Counted from the first letter of the stretch, positions 27,183 to 37,223 are shown. The stretch is DNA of 64,000 bases from Bradyrhizobium agreste (GCF_016031625.1 NZ_JACCHP010000002.1:62001-126000); one strand, 5' to 3'. Notes: a model not told the origin generated them from the sequence alone. A program made the numbers and translations.

Positions 27183-28346
27183 TCACCATTTGTATTCGAA
27201 GCCGAGCGTGCCCTGGTGCGAGGTGAGCTCGCTCCGGAACTTGCCATCGTAATTGACGTAGAGCCGCGCCACGTTGGTCAGGCTGAGCGAAGCCGAGGCA
27301 CCGGCATCCGCGCCGTAACGGCTCTCGCCGATGCCGGGAACGATGATGTTCTGGGCGCCCAGGCTGACCTGGATGGTTCCCAGGTCCTGGTGGAAGTTGT
27401 CGACGAACTTGCCGTAGGCCGAGAGGTCCAGGATCTTCTGGTCGACGATGAAGTAGCGGCCGATCTCGGCCCCGATCATGATGCGCGCGCGAGAGAGCGC
27501 CGTCGAGCCGACGTTGAGCGGATCGAGTCCGCCGGACTCACTGAACGCGGCGCTGGTGGCGCGCACATATTCCAGCGCGCCCTTGGGCACGATGCGCATC
27601 TGGTCCCTGGTCCAGTAATAGCTGATCTCGGTCAGCGCGCCGTCGACGGCGGCGCGATAGCCCGCAGTCGCAAGGCCAAGGCCGGTGTCGCGGCTGGAAT
27701 GGACCTTGCCGAAGCCGTGCACCACGGCAAAAGCCCAGGTCCACGGGCCCTTGTCGACGGAGCCGCTGAAGCCGAGCTGGGTCAGGTCGAGGGTTGCGGA
27801 TTGCAGCGCCAGCGGCACATCGATGTCGGTGTGGCTGTGGTCGACGGAGAATCCGATGTTGACGCCGGGTGCGAGCCGCGCGCCGAAGCCGGCGACGCCG
27901 CCGAAGGTCTTGCGCTTGTCGCCGACGAAGTCGCCCTGCGCATCGGTGCGGACCGAGAGGCCGTAGCCCTCGAACCAGGTGCGGTAGCGCGGATCTTCCG
28001 CGGCAGCCGAGGCGCCGCCACCGCCCGGATTGGTGCGGAATGCCCGGTTGACGCCGCCGGATGTCTGATTGCCGAGCCGCTCCAGGAAGCCCGAGCCGAA
28101 ATTGAGCATGCTGTTGCCGGCTGACTGATCCTGATTGGTCGAGGTCGGCGATGGAATCGGGGTCGGAGACGGCGTGGGTGTCGGCGTCGGGGTCGGCGTG
28201 GGCGTCGGGCTTTGCGCGAAGCCGGGCGACACAGCCGCCATCGTCACGAAAAGTGCAAACGCCATCGCAATCGCAGCCGCGATCCGGCGGATGCGGTCGA
28301 GCCCGAACGTCTGCCTTGTCCCGGAGAGCTGCGCAGCGCAGCGCAT
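27183..28346 (-). CDS. Autotransporter-type outer-membrane barrel protein with a Pro-Thr repeat
   Basis: The 387-residue protein has a long signal peptide (about 1-45, cleavage near GFAQ) and a Pro-Thr/Ser repeat tract (46-70). A short Gly-rich spacer follows. The rest is a beta-barrel (about 115-387) with alternating strands such as FGGVAGFGARLAPGVNIGFS. It ends in GTLGFEYKW, an aromatic C-terminus expected for Bam-dependent insertion. The barrel resembles autotransporter beta-domains, but there is no large passenger domain. Confidence 0.75.
   Translation of the reverse strand: MRCAAQLSGTRQTFGLDRIRRIAAAIAMAFALFVTMAAVSPGFAQSPTPTPTPTPTPTPSPTPIPSPTSTNQDQSAGNSMLNFGSGFLERLGNQTSGGVNRAFRTNPGGGGASAAAEDPRYRTWFEGYGLSVRTDAQGDFVGDKRKTFGGVAGFGARLAPGVNIGFSVDHSHTDIDVPLALQSATLDLTQLGFSGSVDKGPWTWAFAVVHGFGKVHSSRDTGLGLATAGYRAAVDGALTEISYYWTRDQMRIVPKGALEYVRATSAAFSESGGLDPLNVGSTALSRARIMIGAEIGRYFIVDQKILDLSAYGKFVDNFHQDLGTIQVSLGAQNIIVPGIGESRYGADAGASASLSLTNVARLYVNYDGKFRSELTSHQGTLGFEYKW
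28137..28211 (-). repeat. Hexanucleotide repeat tract encoding Pro-Thr
   Basis: Degenerate CCGACG/CCCACG hexamers encode the Pro-Thr run at residues 46-70 of the barrel protein. Unit gain or loss keeps the reading frame and would only change linker length. Confidence 0.7.
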
Positions 28347-28727
28347 GACGACAAATCCCGTAGCGAAGTGGCGGCGCGCGAAAGTGCAACACGGTCGGCG
28401 ACGCTTGCGGCGATTTGTGCCGAACTCCCGTGGAGGGTCAACCGGTTGGCGCATGACGGCCGAGGCTATTGCACCCGATTGTGGTTCCGCTGCCACAGGT
28501 CGCAAATTTGCACTTGAAGGCACCTGGCTTGGCCTTGAAATCCGCGCGCGGCTTGCTAGCCGGCGATTTTCATGTTGCAATATCGGTCACAATCGGAATT
28601 GGCCGCTGGCCTGTGCGTTTCGCGACATTGCGCCTCAAGACTCGAACAGACTTCCGGAAGCCCGTTTGTGGCGTGGCACGCGAAAAAGCGGCCGCGTCCT
28701 TTTTATATCTAGTGGAGGAGACGAGCG
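28347..28727. other. Divergent intergenic region and cold-shock 5' leader
   Basis: About 380 bp separate the divergent barrel and cold-shock genes. No gene is convincing here. The part near 28700-28727 contains the AT-rich TTTTTATATCTAGTG and the strong ribosome-binding site GGAGGAG for the cold-shock gene. A long leader would fit the RNA-structure control known for csp genes, but I cannot identify the promoter with confidence. Confidence 0.4.
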
Positions 28728-28934
28728 ATGCCGCAAAAGGGCACCGTCAAATGGTTCAACCCGACCAAGGGCTATGGGTTCATCAAGCCGAACGGCGGCG
28801 ACAAGGACGTGTTCGTCCACATCTCCGCGGTCGAGCGTGCCGGACTTTCCACCCTCAACGAGAACCAGGTGGTTGAATTCGACCTCGTGGAGAACCGCGG
28901 CAAATCATCCGCGGAGAACCTCAAGGTTTCCTGA
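28728..28934 (+). CDS. Cold-shock domain protein (CspA family)
   Basis: The 68-residue single-domain nucleic-acid chaperone has both RNA-binding motifs, RNP1 (KGYGFIKP) and RNP2 (VFVHIS). It starts with GTVKWFNPTKG. Such proteins melt RNA structures during cold shock or growth transitions. GGAGGAG lies about 9 bp before the ATG. A strong intrinsic terminator follows at 28967-28994, so it is monocistronic. Confidence 0.96.
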   Translation: MPQKGTVKWFNPTKGYGFIKPNGGDKDVFVHISAVERAGLSTLNENQVVEFDLVENRGKSSAENLKVS

Positions 28935-28966
28935 TCTCTCGCGGAATGCGAGCGATCATGACGTGG

Positions 28967-28994
28967 CCCCCGGCTCTGCCGGGGGATTTTGTTT
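28967..28994 (+). terminator. Intrinsic terminator of the cold-shock gene
   Basis: CCCCCGGC (28967-28974) pairs with GCCGGGGG (28978-28985) across a 3-base loop, followed by ATTTTGTTT. It lies 33 bp after the csp stop codon. Confidence 0.85.
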
Positions 28995-28998
28995 GGGG

Positions 28999-29232
28999 AT
29001 GGAAGCCGATAACATGCTTGGCTGGAGCAACAACATCACTGAGAAACGACCACAGACGACGACTGGCGAGCACCAGAGCCCAGCTTTGGCGGTCGATACT
29101 GCGCGCACAGACGTTGAGTCGATCACCGCTTTCGACGTTTTCAGCTCGGAGCTACCGGATGAGGCGTTTGAGGGTGTGTTCGATCAGCCCCGACAAATCT
29201 ACAAACCGGTAGATTTGTCGTTTCGTGGCTAG
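28999..29232 (+). CDS. Small hypothetical ORF directly after the csp terminator
   Basis: The 77-residue frame starts at ATG 28999, 5 bp after the terminator T-run, and encodes an acidic, soluble protein (VESITAFDVFSSELPDEAFE). Its G+C is visibly lower than its surroundings. The 3' end contains a perfect 12-bp inverted repeat. A promoter would have to lie inside csp or its terminator, which weakens the call. It could instead be a non-coding spacer. Confidence 0.3.
   Translation: MEADNMLGWSNNITEKRPQTTTGEHQSPALAVDTARTDVESITAFDVFSSELPDEAFEGVFDQPRQIYKPVDLSFRG
29191..29220. terminator. 12-bp inverted repeat between convergent genes
   Basis: CGACAAATCTAC (29191-29202) pairs perfectly with GTAGATTTGTCG (29209-29220) across 6 bp, followed on the plus strand by TTTCGT. 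It lies 30 bp from the purN stop on the opposite strand and could end transcription from both sides. Confidence 0.5.
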
Positions 29233-29249
29233 TAAGCCCGAGACCGCCT

Positions 29250-29903
29250 TTACCCCACCACCGGCGCAATCAGAAAATTCTCCGATGCCGCGCTTCCCGC
29301 CGTCTTGCACACGTCGCCCTCGATGCGGACCTTGCCGGTCGCGAGCAGCCGCAGCGCCTCGGGATAGATGCGGTGCTCGAGCTCGAGGATGCGCTCGGAC
29401 AGCGTCTCCGCGGTGTCGTGATCGCTGACGGGAACCGCGCCCTGCATCACGATCGGACCGGCATCGGTCTCGGGGATGACGAAGTGCACCGTCGCGCCGG
29501 ACAGTTTGACGCCGGCGCGCAGAGCCTGGCCGTGCGGGTCGAGGCCGGGGAACGACGGCAGCAGCGAGGGATGGATGTTGAGCATCCGCCCGTACCAGGC
29601 CTTGGTGAACTCGGCCGTGAACAGGCGCATGAAGCCGCCGAGACAGATCAGCTCGATGCCGTGCTTGTCGAGCGCGGCCTGCAGCAGCTTCTCGAAACCG
29701 GCGCGGTCCTTGCCGAACGGCTTGCTCTCGATCACCTCGGTGGTCACGCCGCTCGCCCGTGCGCGTTCGAGGCCGGGCGCATCGGCCTTGTTCGAAATGA
29801 CGAGCGCGATCTCCGCCGGGAAATCCGCGGCGGCGGCTGCCCTGATCAGCGCGGCCATGTTGGAGCCGCGTCCGGAAATCAGGATGGCGACGCGGCGCTT
29901 CAT
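29250..29903 (-). CDS. purN: Phosphoribosylglycinamide formyltransferase (GAR transformylase)
   Basis: The 217-residue enzyme transfers a formyl group from 10-formyl-THF to GAR in purine synthesis. Visible signatures are RVAILISGRGSNMAAL at the N-terminus, the catalytic Asn and His in MLNIHPSLLPSFPG, and Asp in GATVHFVIPETDAGPIV. The ATG at 29903 overlaps the purM stop (TGATG), showing tight coupling. Length is typical. Confidence 0.94.
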   Translation of the reverse strand: MKRRVAILISGRGSNMAALIRAAAAADFPAEIALVISNKADAPGLERARASGVTTEVIESKPFGKDRAGFEKLLQAALDKHGIELICLGGFMRLFTAEFTKAWYGRMLNIHPSLLPSFPGLDPHGQALRAGVKLSGATVHFVIPETDAGPIVMQGAVPVSDHDTAETLSERILELEHRIYPEALRLLATGKVRIEGDVCKTAGSAASENFLIAPVVG

Positions 29904-30976
29904 CACAGCGCCAGATCGAGGTGGCCGTTATAGTCGACGCGATGCTCGCCCCCGGCCGGAATCACGGTGCCGAGCTGCGCCACGGTCTCGCCGGCGTCGG
30001 TGAAGACCTCGATCACCTTGTCGACCTTGTCCGGCTCGACGATCGCGATCATGCCGATGCCGCAATTGAAGGTGCGCAGCATCTCGAGCTCGGCGATGCC
30101 GGCCTGCGCTGCCAGCCATTTGAACACCGGCAGCACCGGCACGCGTGCAAGGTCGATGCCGACGCCGAGGTGCTTCGGCAGGACGCGTGGGATGTTATCG
30201 GTGAAGCCGCCGCCGGTGATGTGGGCGAGCCCCTTCACCGCGCCGGTCTCGCGGATCGCGCGCAGGCAGGATTTGACGTAGAGCCTGGTCGGCGTCAGCA
30301 GCGCGCCGCCGAGCGTCATCACCGGCGCGAATGGCGCCTGCGCCGAGAAGCCGAGGCCGGACTGCTCGACGATCTTGCGCACCAGCGAGAAGCCGTTGGA
30401 ATGCACGCCCGACGAGGCGAGACCGATCACGGCATCCCCGGCGGCGATGTCCTTGCGCGGCAACAACGTACCGCGCTCGGCGGCGCCGACGGCAAAGCCG
30501 CCGAGATCGTAGTCGCCGTCCTTGTAGAGTCCGGGCATCTCGGCGGTCTCCCCGCCGATCAAGGCGCAGCCGGATTCGCGGCATCCCTCGGCAACGCCTG
30601 CGACGATGGCGGCCGTGGCCTCGGGGTCGAGCTTGCCGCAGGCGAAATAGTCCAGGAAAAACAGCGGCTCGGCGCCCTGCACCACGAGGTCGTTGACGCT
30701 CATGGCGACGAGGTCGATGCCGATGCCGCCATGCAGGCCGGTCTCGATCGCGATCTTGACCTTGGTGCCGACGCCGTCGGTCGCGGCCACGAGGACCGGG
30801 TCCTTGAAGCCGGCCGCCTTGAGGTCGAACAGGCCGCCGAAGCCGCCGATCTCGGCATCCGCACCCGGCCGTGCGGTGGCGCGCACCATCGGCTTGATCA
30901 GGTCGACCAGGCGGTTGCCCGCGTCGATATCGACGCCTGAATCGGCGTAAGTGAGGCCGTTTTTGCGGTCGGTCAT
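29903..30976 (-). CDS. purM: Phosphoribosylformylglycinamidine cyclo-ligase (AIR synthetase)
   Basis: The 357-residue enzyme closes the imidazole ring in purine synthesis using ATP. Typical strings are [45 protein letters not shown] and the late [13 protein letters not shown]. The start at 30976 gives the normal N-terminus. It heads a purM-purN operon and is divergent from the CDP-alcohol phosphatidyltransferase gene. Confidence 0.95.
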   Translation of the reverse strand: MTDRKNGLTYADSGVDIDAGNRLVDLIKPMVRATARPGADAEIGGFGGLFDLKAAGFKDPVLVAATDGVGTKVKIAIETGLHGGIGIDLVAMSVNDLVVQGAEPLFFLDYFACGKLDPEATAAIVAGVAEGCRESGCALIGGETAEMPGLYKDGDYDLGGFAVGAAERGTLLPRKDIAAGDAVIGLASSGVHSNGFSLVRKIVEQSGLGFSAQAPFAPVMTLGGALLTPTRLYVKSCLRAIRETGAVKGLAHITGGGFTDNIPRVLPKHLGVGIDLARVPVLPVFKWLAAQAGIAELEMLRTFNCGIGMIAIVEPDKVDKVIEVFTDAGETVAQLGTVIPAGGEHRVDYNGHLDLAL

Positions 30977-31132
30977 GCCCGATTTCCAGTGGGTTTGCGG
31001 CTGGTTACGTCGAATTCCGGGGACGCGCAATGGCTCGCATGGCGCTCCCCGCTATACTATGTAGACATATCAACCGGTTCAGCCCGCAACGGGCCGGATT
31101 TGAGGTCAGAACCGGTGCCGGGAAGCGCTTTC

Positions 31133-31675
31133 GTGAGTATTCCGAACATCATCACCTTGGGCCGCATCATGCTGGTCCCGATCATCGTCTGGGCCATCGT
31201 GTCGAGCCAAATGGAGGTGGCGTTCGCCGTATTCCTGATCGCCGGCATCAGCGATGCCGTGGACGGCTTCCTCGCCAAGCGCTTCAACATGACGAGCGAG
31301 CTCGGCGCCCTGCTCGATCCGCTCGCCGACAAGGCGCTGCTGGTCTCGATCTACATGGCGCTCGGCATCTGGGGCGCAATCCCGCGCTGGATCGTGATCC
31401 TGGTGGTGTCGCGCGACATCATGATCGTCGCCGCCGTGATCGTGTCCTGGCTGTTCGACCGTCCGGTCGAGATGAAGCCGTCGAAAGTGTCCAAGCTCAA
31501 CACGGTGGCACAAGTGGCGTTCGCAGCCCTGGTGCTGGCGGCGCTTGCCTTCGGCTTCAAGCCCGCGCCTTATGATATCATCCTGATGGGTCTCGTCACG
31601 GTCTTCACGCTCTCCTCCGTGTCGCTCTATCTGGTCGAGTGGCTGCGGCACATGAGCACGATCGAGGCCAAATGA
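31133..31675 (+). CDS. CDP-alcohol phosphatidyltransferase family membrane protein
   Basis: The 180-residue inner-membrane enzyme has the family motif D-x2-D-G-x2-A-x-R-x8-G-x3-D-x3-D, here spanning SDAVDGFLAKRF to LLDPLADK. Several membrane segments flank it. Such enzymes join CDP-diacylglycerol to an alcohol acceptor. The start is probably GTG 31133, because IPNIITLGRIM is the usual N-terminus of PgsA-like proteins. Either phosphatidylglycerophosphate synthase or the CMP-forming cardiolipin synthase type is possible. Confidence 0.83.
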   Translation: MSIPNIITLGRIMLVPIIVWAIVSSQMEVAFAVFLIAGISDAVDGFLAKRFNMTSELGALLDPLADKALLVSIYMALGIWGAIPRWIVILVVSRDIMIVAAVIVSWLFDRPVEMKPSKVSKLNTVAQVAFAALVLAALAFGFKPAPYDIILMGLVTVFTLSSVSLYLVEWLRHMSTIEAK

Positions 31676-31767
31676 GAGTGGAAGCGGCCTCGTAAAGGCC
31701 ATCTCCGCTCGATCAAGTCGAACTCTCTTCGAAACGGGCCGGCGCGCCGGCATGGAGCAAAGCAAGC

Positions 31768-32445
31768 GTGGCAGGCCGCGTTCATCCCCGACAATTGGCG
31801 TTTGCACTTCCGCATGCGGAGAGCCTCAGCCGGGACAACTTCCTCGAAGGCCCCGCCAATGCGGCCGGTCTCGGCCTGATCGACAGCTGGCCGGAATGGC
31901 CGAACCGGATCATGTGGCTGGCGGGCCCGGAAGGAAGCGGCAAGAGCCATCTCGCCGCGATCTGGACCGAAGAGGCTGGCGCCCGCTCGACCACCGCCAA
32001 CGCGCTGACCGCGGCGGCCGTGCCCGGCGCGCTCGCCACCGGCGCGCTGGTGGTCGAGGATCTCAAGGCTGGGGATTTCGACGAGCGCGCCCTGTTTCAC
32101 CTGATGAACCTCGCCCGTGAGGACGGCGCCTACGTCCTGTTCACCGGGCGCGAGGCGCCGGCCGCGCTTCAGATCGAGCTTCGCGACCTGCGCTCACGCC
32201 TGCGCGCCGTTCCGGTGGTCGCGCTGCTGCCTCCCGACGACCAGCTGTTCCGTGGCCTCATCGTCAAGTTCTGCGCCGACCGCCAGCTCAATGTGGACGA
32301 GAGCGTGGTCGGCTACCTCGCCACGCGCCTGGAACGGTCCTCGGCCGCCGCCCGGCGTGCCGTCGAGCTGCTCGACAGCGAAGCCCTGCGGCTCGGCCGT
32401 CCCGTCACCCGGGCGCTGGCCGCCGAGCTGCTCCGGGACACCTGA
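31768..32445 (+). CDS. hdaA: DnaA-related regulator of replication initiation (HdaA)
   Basis: The 225-residue AAA+ protein lacks the DnaA DNA-binding domain. It carries near the N-terminus the clamp-binding motif QLAFALPH, followed by the P-loop AGPEGSGKSHL and sensor/Box elements (RAVELLDSEALRLGRPVT). In Caulobacter and relatives HdaA, with the DNA polymerase sliding clamp, converts DnaA-ATP to DnaA-ADP to prevent re-initiation. The start is GTG 31768. It lies upstream of ppk-ppx, a neighbourhood shared with other alphaproteobacteria. Confidence 0.88.
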   Translation: MAGRVHPRQLAFALPHAESLSRDNFLEGPANAAGLGLIDSWPEWPNRIMWLAGPEGSGKSHLAAIWTEEAGARSTTANALTAAAVPGALATGALVVEDLKAGDFDERALFHLMNLAREDGAYVLFTGREAPAALQIELRDLRSRLRAVPVVALLPPDDQLFRGLIVKFCADRQLNVDESVVGYLATRLERSSAAARRAVELLDSEALRLGRPVTRALAAELLRDT

Positions 32446-32565
32446 GCGGCTTGCGGGCCTCCCTGAGCCTGCTTGACGCGGCGCGGCGGCGGAACATCAA
32501 TGTCATTGAAACGTCATCGCTCTAACACATGCTCCCGCCGATTTTGCGCTTGAGTCGCAATTGGG

Positions 32566-34779
32566 GTGAACTGGATGGACCGACTTCTGATGGACTCTGC
32601 GCAAGCTGTTGAAACCAAAGAGAAAGCCCCGGAAACCGAGAGCCTTCCGGCGATCGCGTCCAGCCCCGAGCGGTTTATCAACCGCGAGCTGTCCTGGCTG
32701 CATTTCAACCGCCGCGTCCTGGAGGAATCGGTCAATCCCAGCCACCCCGTGCTGGAGCGGGTGCGATTCCTGTCGATTTCGGCGAATAACCTCGACGAGT
32801 TCTTCATGGTCCGCGTTGCCGGCATCAAGGCGCAGGTGCGCGAGGGCATCGCCGAACGCAGCCCCGACGGCCTGACGCCGTCGGAGCAGCTCGCGCTGAT
32901 CAACCGCACCGTCTCCCAGCTCGCCTCCGACCAGCAGGCGATCTGGCGCGACCTGCGCGTCACGCTGGCCGAGGTCGGCATCGTGCTGGTGGACGGCAAG
33001 GACATCACCAAGGCGGAACGGACCTGGATCGAGGACTACTTCCTCAATAACGTGTTCCCTCTCCTGACCCCGCTCGCGATCGATCCGGCCCACCCCTTCC
33101 CGTTCATTCCGAGCCTCGGCTTCACCATCGCGCTGCAGCTCACGCGCGCCGCCGACGGCAAGCAGATGAACGCGCTGATCCGCATGCCCGGCAAGATCGA
33201 CCGCTTCATCCGCCTGCCGGCGGACGGCACGGTGCGCCTGATCTCGCTGGAGCAGGCCACCGCCCTGTTCATCAACCGCCTGTTCCCGGGCTACAATCTG
33301 CACGGCCAGGGCGCCTTCCGGATCATTCGCGACTCCGAACTTGAAATCGAGGAAGAGGCCGAAGACCTCGTCCGCCTGTTCGAGACCGCGCTGAAGCGCC
33401 GTCGCCGCGGATCGGTGATCCGGCTCGAGATCGACGCCAAGATGCCGGAGGAGCTGCGCAGCTTCGTGCAACACGCGCTCTCGGCTGCCGACGACGAGGT
33501 GTTCCTGGTCGACGGCGTACAGGCGATGAACGAGCTTTCGCAGCTCACCCGCCTCGACCGGCCCGACCTCGAATTTACCCCCTACGTGCCGCGTCATCCC
33601 GAGCGCGTACGCGAGCACGGCGGCGACATCTTTGCCGCGATCCGGCAGAAGGACCTGATCGTCCATCATCCCTATGAATCCTTCGACGTCGTGGTGCAGT
33701 TCCTGCAGCAGGCCGCGCGCGACCCCGACGTCGTCGCGATCAAGCAGACGCTCTACCGCACCTCCAACAATTCACCGATCGTGCGCGCGCTCGCAGAAGC
33801 CGCCGAAGCCGGCAAATCGGTCACCGCCTTGATCGAGCTGAAGGCACGGTTCGATGAGGAAGCCAACATCCGTTGGGCGCGCGATCTCGAACGCGCCGGC
33901 GTGCAGGTTGTCTACGGCTTCCTCGAACTGAAGACGCACGCAAAACTCTCGATGGTGGTGCGCCGCGAGGGCGGCAGCCTGACGACCTACGTCCATACCG
34001 GCACCGGCAACTATCACCCGGTCACCGCGCGCATCTACACCGACCTGTCCTACTTCACCTCTGACCCGACGATCGGCCGCGATGCCGCGCGCGTGTTCAA
34101 TTTCATCACCGGCTATGCCGCGCCGAGCGACCTGGAAAAGATGGCGGTGTCGCCGCTGACCTTGCGCCAACGCATCATCGAGCACATCCAGGGCGAGACC
34201 GCACACGCGCGGCATGGCCGTCCCGGCGCGGTCTGGATGAAGATGAATGCGCTGGTCGACCCCGACATCATCGACGCGCTCTACGAGGCCTCGCAGGCCG
34301 GCGTCCAGGTCGAGCTCGTGGTGCGCGGCATCTGCTGCCTGAGGCCGGGCATTCCCGGCCTGTCGGAGAACATCCGCGTCAAGTCGATCATCGGCCGCTT
34401 CCTCGAACATGGCCGAATCTACTGCTTCGGCATGGGCCAGGGACTGCCGAGCGCGAAAGCGGCTGTGTATATCTCCTCCGCCGACATGATGCCGCGCAAC
34501 CTCGACCGCCGCGTCGAGGTGCTGTGTCCGCTGCAAAATCCGACGGTGCATCAGCAGGTTCTCGAACAGATCATGGTGGCGAATCTGAAGGACAATGAGC
34601 AGAGCTGGCAGTTGTTGCCGGATGGGTCGTCAACGCGTATGAAGGCCGCGAAGGGCGAGGAGCCTTTCAACGTCCACAACTACTTCATGACGAATCCGAG
34701 TCTGTCTGGCCGTGGAAAGTCGCTCAAGGAATCCTCGCCGCGTCGTCTCACGCGCCGGAACGAACGTCATCAATCCTGA
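32566..34779 (+). CDS. ppk: Polyphosphate kinase 1
   Basis: The 737-residue enzyme polymerises the gamma-phosphate of ATP into polyphosphate. Visible signatures are [37 protein letters not shown], and the autophosphorylated-His domain with [15 protein letters not shown] and [18 protein letters not shown] late [17 protein letters not shown] block is also typical. The start is GTG 32566 or a nearby ATG (32575). ppx follows 15 bp later. Confidence 0.96.
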   Translation: MNWMDRLLMDSAQAVETKEKAPETESLPAIASSPERFINRELSWLHFNRRVLEESVNPSHPVLERVRFLSISANNLDEFFMVRVAGIKAQVREGIAERSPDGLTPSEQLALINRTVSQLASDQQAIWRDLRVTLAEVGIVLVDGKDITKAERTWIEDYFLNNVFPLLTPLAIDPAHPFPFIPSLGFTIALQLTRAADGKQMNALIRMPGKIDRFIRLPADGTVRLISLEQATALFINRLFPGYNLHGQGAFRIIRDSELEIEEEAEDLVRLFETALKRRRRGSVIRLEIDAKMPEELRSFVQHALSAADDEVFLVDGVQAMNELSQLTRLDRPDLEFTPYVPRHPERVREHGGDIFAAIRQKDLIVHHPYESFDVVVQFLQQAARDPDVVAIKQTLYRTSNNSPIVRALAEAAEAGKSVTALIELKARFDEEANIRWARDLERAGVQVVYGFLELKTHAKLSMVVRREGGSLTTYVHTGTGNYHPVTARIYTDLSYFTSDPTIGRDAARVFNFITGYAAPSDLEKMAVSPLTLRQRIIEHIQGETAHARHGRPGAVWMKMNALVDPDIIDALYEASQAGVQVELVVRGICCLRPGIPGLSENIRVKSIIGRFLEHGRIYCFGMGQGLPSAKAAVYISSADMMPRNLDRRVEVLCPLQNPTVHQQVLEQIMVANLKDNEQSWQLLPDGSSTRMKAAKGEEPFNVHNYFMTNPSLSGRGKSLKESSPRRLTRRNERHQS

Positions 34780-34794
34780 TCGGGGATCTGCGAC

Positions 34795-36297
34795 GTGAAG
34801 CGGCCGCGCAAGCGCGGCTCGAGCGTCGCGGTCATCGACATAGGCTCCAACTCGGTCCGCCTCGTCGTCTACGAGGCGCTGGCGCGCAGCCTGATCCCGA
34901 TCTTCAACGAGAAGACGCTGTGCGGCCTCGGGCGCGAGGTGCAGAGCACGGGCCTGCTCGCGCCCGATGCCGTCGACAAGGCGCTGACCTCGCTGAAGCG
35001 CTTCCGTGCATTGTGCCGGGTGATGCAGGTCGGACGCGTGTTCGCGATCGCGACCGCCGCGTGCCGAGACGCCTCCAACGGTCCCGATTTCATTGCCAAG
35101 GCCGAGCGGATCTGCGCGGTGAAGATCGAGATCCTGTCGGGCCCGCGGGAAGCACGATTGTCGGCGCTCGGCGTGATCTCCGGCATCCACCATCCGGACG
35201 GCATCGTCGGCGATCTCGGCGGCGGCTCGCTCGAGCTGATCGAGGTGCGCAGGAACGCGGTGCGCAGCGGCGTGACGCTGCCGCTCGGCGGCCTCGCGCT
35301 GCAGGACCTCGCCCACAAATCGCTCAAGCGCGCCGACCGCATCGTGCGCGAGGAGATCGACGCGGTGCCGCAGCTGACCGCAGGCCGCGGCCGCACCTTC
35401 TACGCCGTCGGCGGCACCTGGCGCGCGCTTGCGCGCATTCACATCATCCAGAGCGGCTATTCGCTCCAGGTGATGCACGGCTATTCGATTCCGGCTGCTG
35501 AAGCGCTCGACTTCTCGCGCCGCCTGCGGCGCCTCGCCGCCGCCAACATGCTCGCCGACATCGAGATCGTCGCCGATGCGCGTCGTCCTCTCCTCACCTA
35601 TGCGGCGCTCGTGCTCGAGCACATCATCCGCGTTGCAAGACCCAAGAGCATCGTGTTCTCCACCTTCGGTGTGCGCGAGGGCCTGCTGCACGAGAAGCTG
35701 TCCGAGACCGAACGCAACAAGGACGGGCTGATCTGCGCGGCCGAGGAGCTGAACCAGCTGCTGTCGCGCTCGGCCAGGCACGCGCGCGAGCTGATCGCCT
35801 GGACCGATCGCCTGGTGCGCGTGGTCAAGCTGCGCGAGACGGAAGAGGACCGCCGCCTCCGCCACACCGCATGCCTGCTCTCCGATATCGGCTGGCGCGT
35901 GCATCCCGATCATCGCGGCGAGCAGACGCTCAGCCTCGTCGTCAACGGCAATTTCGGCGCGATCACCCACACCGAACGCGCCTTCGTCGGCCTGTCGGTA
36001 TTCTATCGTTATGCGGGTCTCAGCGAGGAAAACCAGCCGCCGGTGACGATGCAGGAGCTGCTGACGCCGGCCCAGCTCGAACGCGCGCGCCTGCTGGGCG
36101 CTGCGTTCCGCGTCGGGCATCTGATCTCGGCCGCACGTCCGGGCGTGCTGCCCGCCACGCATTTCCGCAGCCAGGGCCGCAAATTGATGCTGGTGTTCGA
36201 GCATCGGCTCGGCGACCTCGTCGCCGACCGCGTCGGCGGCCGCTTCCGCCAGCTCGCCCGCCTGATCGGCCGCTCGGGATCGATCGTGCGGCGCTGA
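34795..36297 (+). CDS. ppx: Exopolyphosphatase (Ppx/GppA family)
   Basis: The 500-residue enzyme removes terminal phosphate from polyphosphate (and in some members from pppGpp). The ASKHA-fold phosphate loops are VIDIGSNSVRLVVYE near the N-terminus and GDLGGGSLELIEV. The C-terminal half has the HD-like helical region (RRLRHTACLLSDIGWRVHPD). A GTG start lies 15 bp after ppk. Having kinase and phosphatase together suggests joint control of the polyphosphate pool. Confidence 0.93.
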   Translation: MKRPRKRGSSVAVIDIGSNSVRLVVYEALARSLIPIFNEKTLCGLGREVQSTGLLAPDAVDKALTSLKRFRALCRVMQVGRVFAIATAACRDASNGPDFIAKAERICAVKIEILSGPREARLSALGVISGIHHPDGIVGDLGGGSLELIEVRRNAVRSGVTLPLGGLALQDLAHKSLKRADRIVREEIDAVPQLTAGRGRTFYAVGGTWRALARIHIIQSGYSLQVMHGYSIPAAEALDFSRRLRRLAAANMLADIEIVADARRPLLTYAALVLEHIIRVARPKSIVFSTFGVREGLLHEKLSETERNKDGLICAAEELNQLLSRSARHARELIAWTDRLVRVVKLRETEEDRRLRHTACLLSDIGWRVHPDHRGEQTLSLVVNGNFGAITHTERAFVGLSVFYRYAGLSEENQPPVTMQELLTPAQLERARLLGAAFRVGHLISAARPGVLPATHFRSQGRKLMLVFEHRLGDLVADRVGGRFRQLARLIGRSGSIVRR

Positions 36298-36319
36298 ACT
36301 TGGCACTGTGAGTGCCCAC

Positions 36320-36356
36320 CTCTCCCAGCGGGAGAGCCGAGAAGCACAATTCTCGG
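36320..36356. terminator. Two adjacent hairpins between convergent ppx and terC-like genes
   Basis: CTCTCCC-AGC-GGGAGAG (36320-36336) is followed at once by CCGAGAA-GCACAA-TTCTCGG (36337-36356). Together they fill most of the 65-bp gap between the two stop codons. No T-tract is evident on either strand. Confidence 0.45.
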
Positions 36357-36362
36357 AAAACT

Positions 36363-37223
36363 CTACTCCGCCGAAGCCTTGGCGTGGCGCTCCGAGGATT
36401 CGAGCGCGGCTTGGGTCAGGCTGCGCCGGCGCCAGATGGTGCCGACCACCAGCACGACGACGACGCCGAGCGCGGCGCAGAAATATTCGCCGCCGGCCCC
36501 GCCATGGCCGAATTGCGGCGGGATGCGCAATACCCCGAGCACGGCGTCGAGCGAGGCACCGAACGGCCCCTCGAACAGCGCATGCAGCCGCGGCGCGACG
36601 CCGGGATCGGTCGCGATCACCTCGCCCGCGATCCAGCCGAGCAGCGCCGCACCGGCCCAGACCAGCACCGGTAGCTTTGCGAGCAGTGCCATGATCAGCG
36701 CGGCGCCGGCAACGATCAGCGGCACGCTGATGGCAAGGCCGAGGATCAAGAGCGGCACGCTGCCATTGGCCGCGGCAGCGACCGCAATGACGTTGTCGAG
36801 ACTCATGACGATGTCCGCGACCACGACGATCTGGATGGCCTGCCAAAGATGCGAGGCAGACTCGACGTCGTCCTCGTCCTCGTTTTCCGGCACCAGAAGC
36901 TTGGCCGCGATCACAATCAGCGCGAGGCCGCCGACCAGCTTGAGATACGGCAGCTCCATCAGGCTCGCGACGATGCCGGTGAAGATGATCCGCAGCATCA
37001 CCGCCGCGCCCGCACCGAGGATCATGCCCCACAGCCGGTGCCGCGGCGAGAGACCGCGGCACGCCAGCGCGATCACCAGTGCGTTGTCGCCGGAGAGCAG
37101 GATGTTGATCCAGATGATCTTGCCGACCGCGATCCAGAAGGTCGGCGCAGCCATCTCGTTGCGGAACTGGGTGAAGAATGCCCCGATCGTCGCGGGATCG
37201 AAGATCTGCCAGAGCCAGTCCAC
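36363..37223 (-). CDS. TerC family integral membrane protein
   Basis: The 286-residue protein has about seven membrane segments and both TerC hallmark motifs with membrane-embedded Asp-Asn: LLSGDNALVIALACRG and IVMSLDNVIAVAAAANG. An acidic cytoplasmic loop (PENEDEDDVESAS) lies between the halves. TerC proteins act in metal export, for example Mn2+, or tellurite resistance; the substrate here is unknown. ndk lies upstream on the same strand, 39 bp away. Confidence 0.88.
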   Translation of the reverse strand: MDWLWQIFDPATIGAFFTQFRNEMAAPTFWIAVGKIIWINILLSGDNALVIALACRGLSPRHRLWGMILGAGAAVMLRIIFTGIVASLMELPYLKLVGGLALIVIAAKLLVPENEDEDDVESASHLWQAIQIVVVADIVMSLDNVIAVAAAANGSVPLLILGLAISVPLIVAGAALIMALLAKLPVLVWAGAALLGWIAGEVIATDPGVAPRLHALFEGPFGASLDAVLGVLRIPPQFGHGGAGGEYFCAALGVVVVLVVGTIWRRRSLTQAALESSERHAKASAE

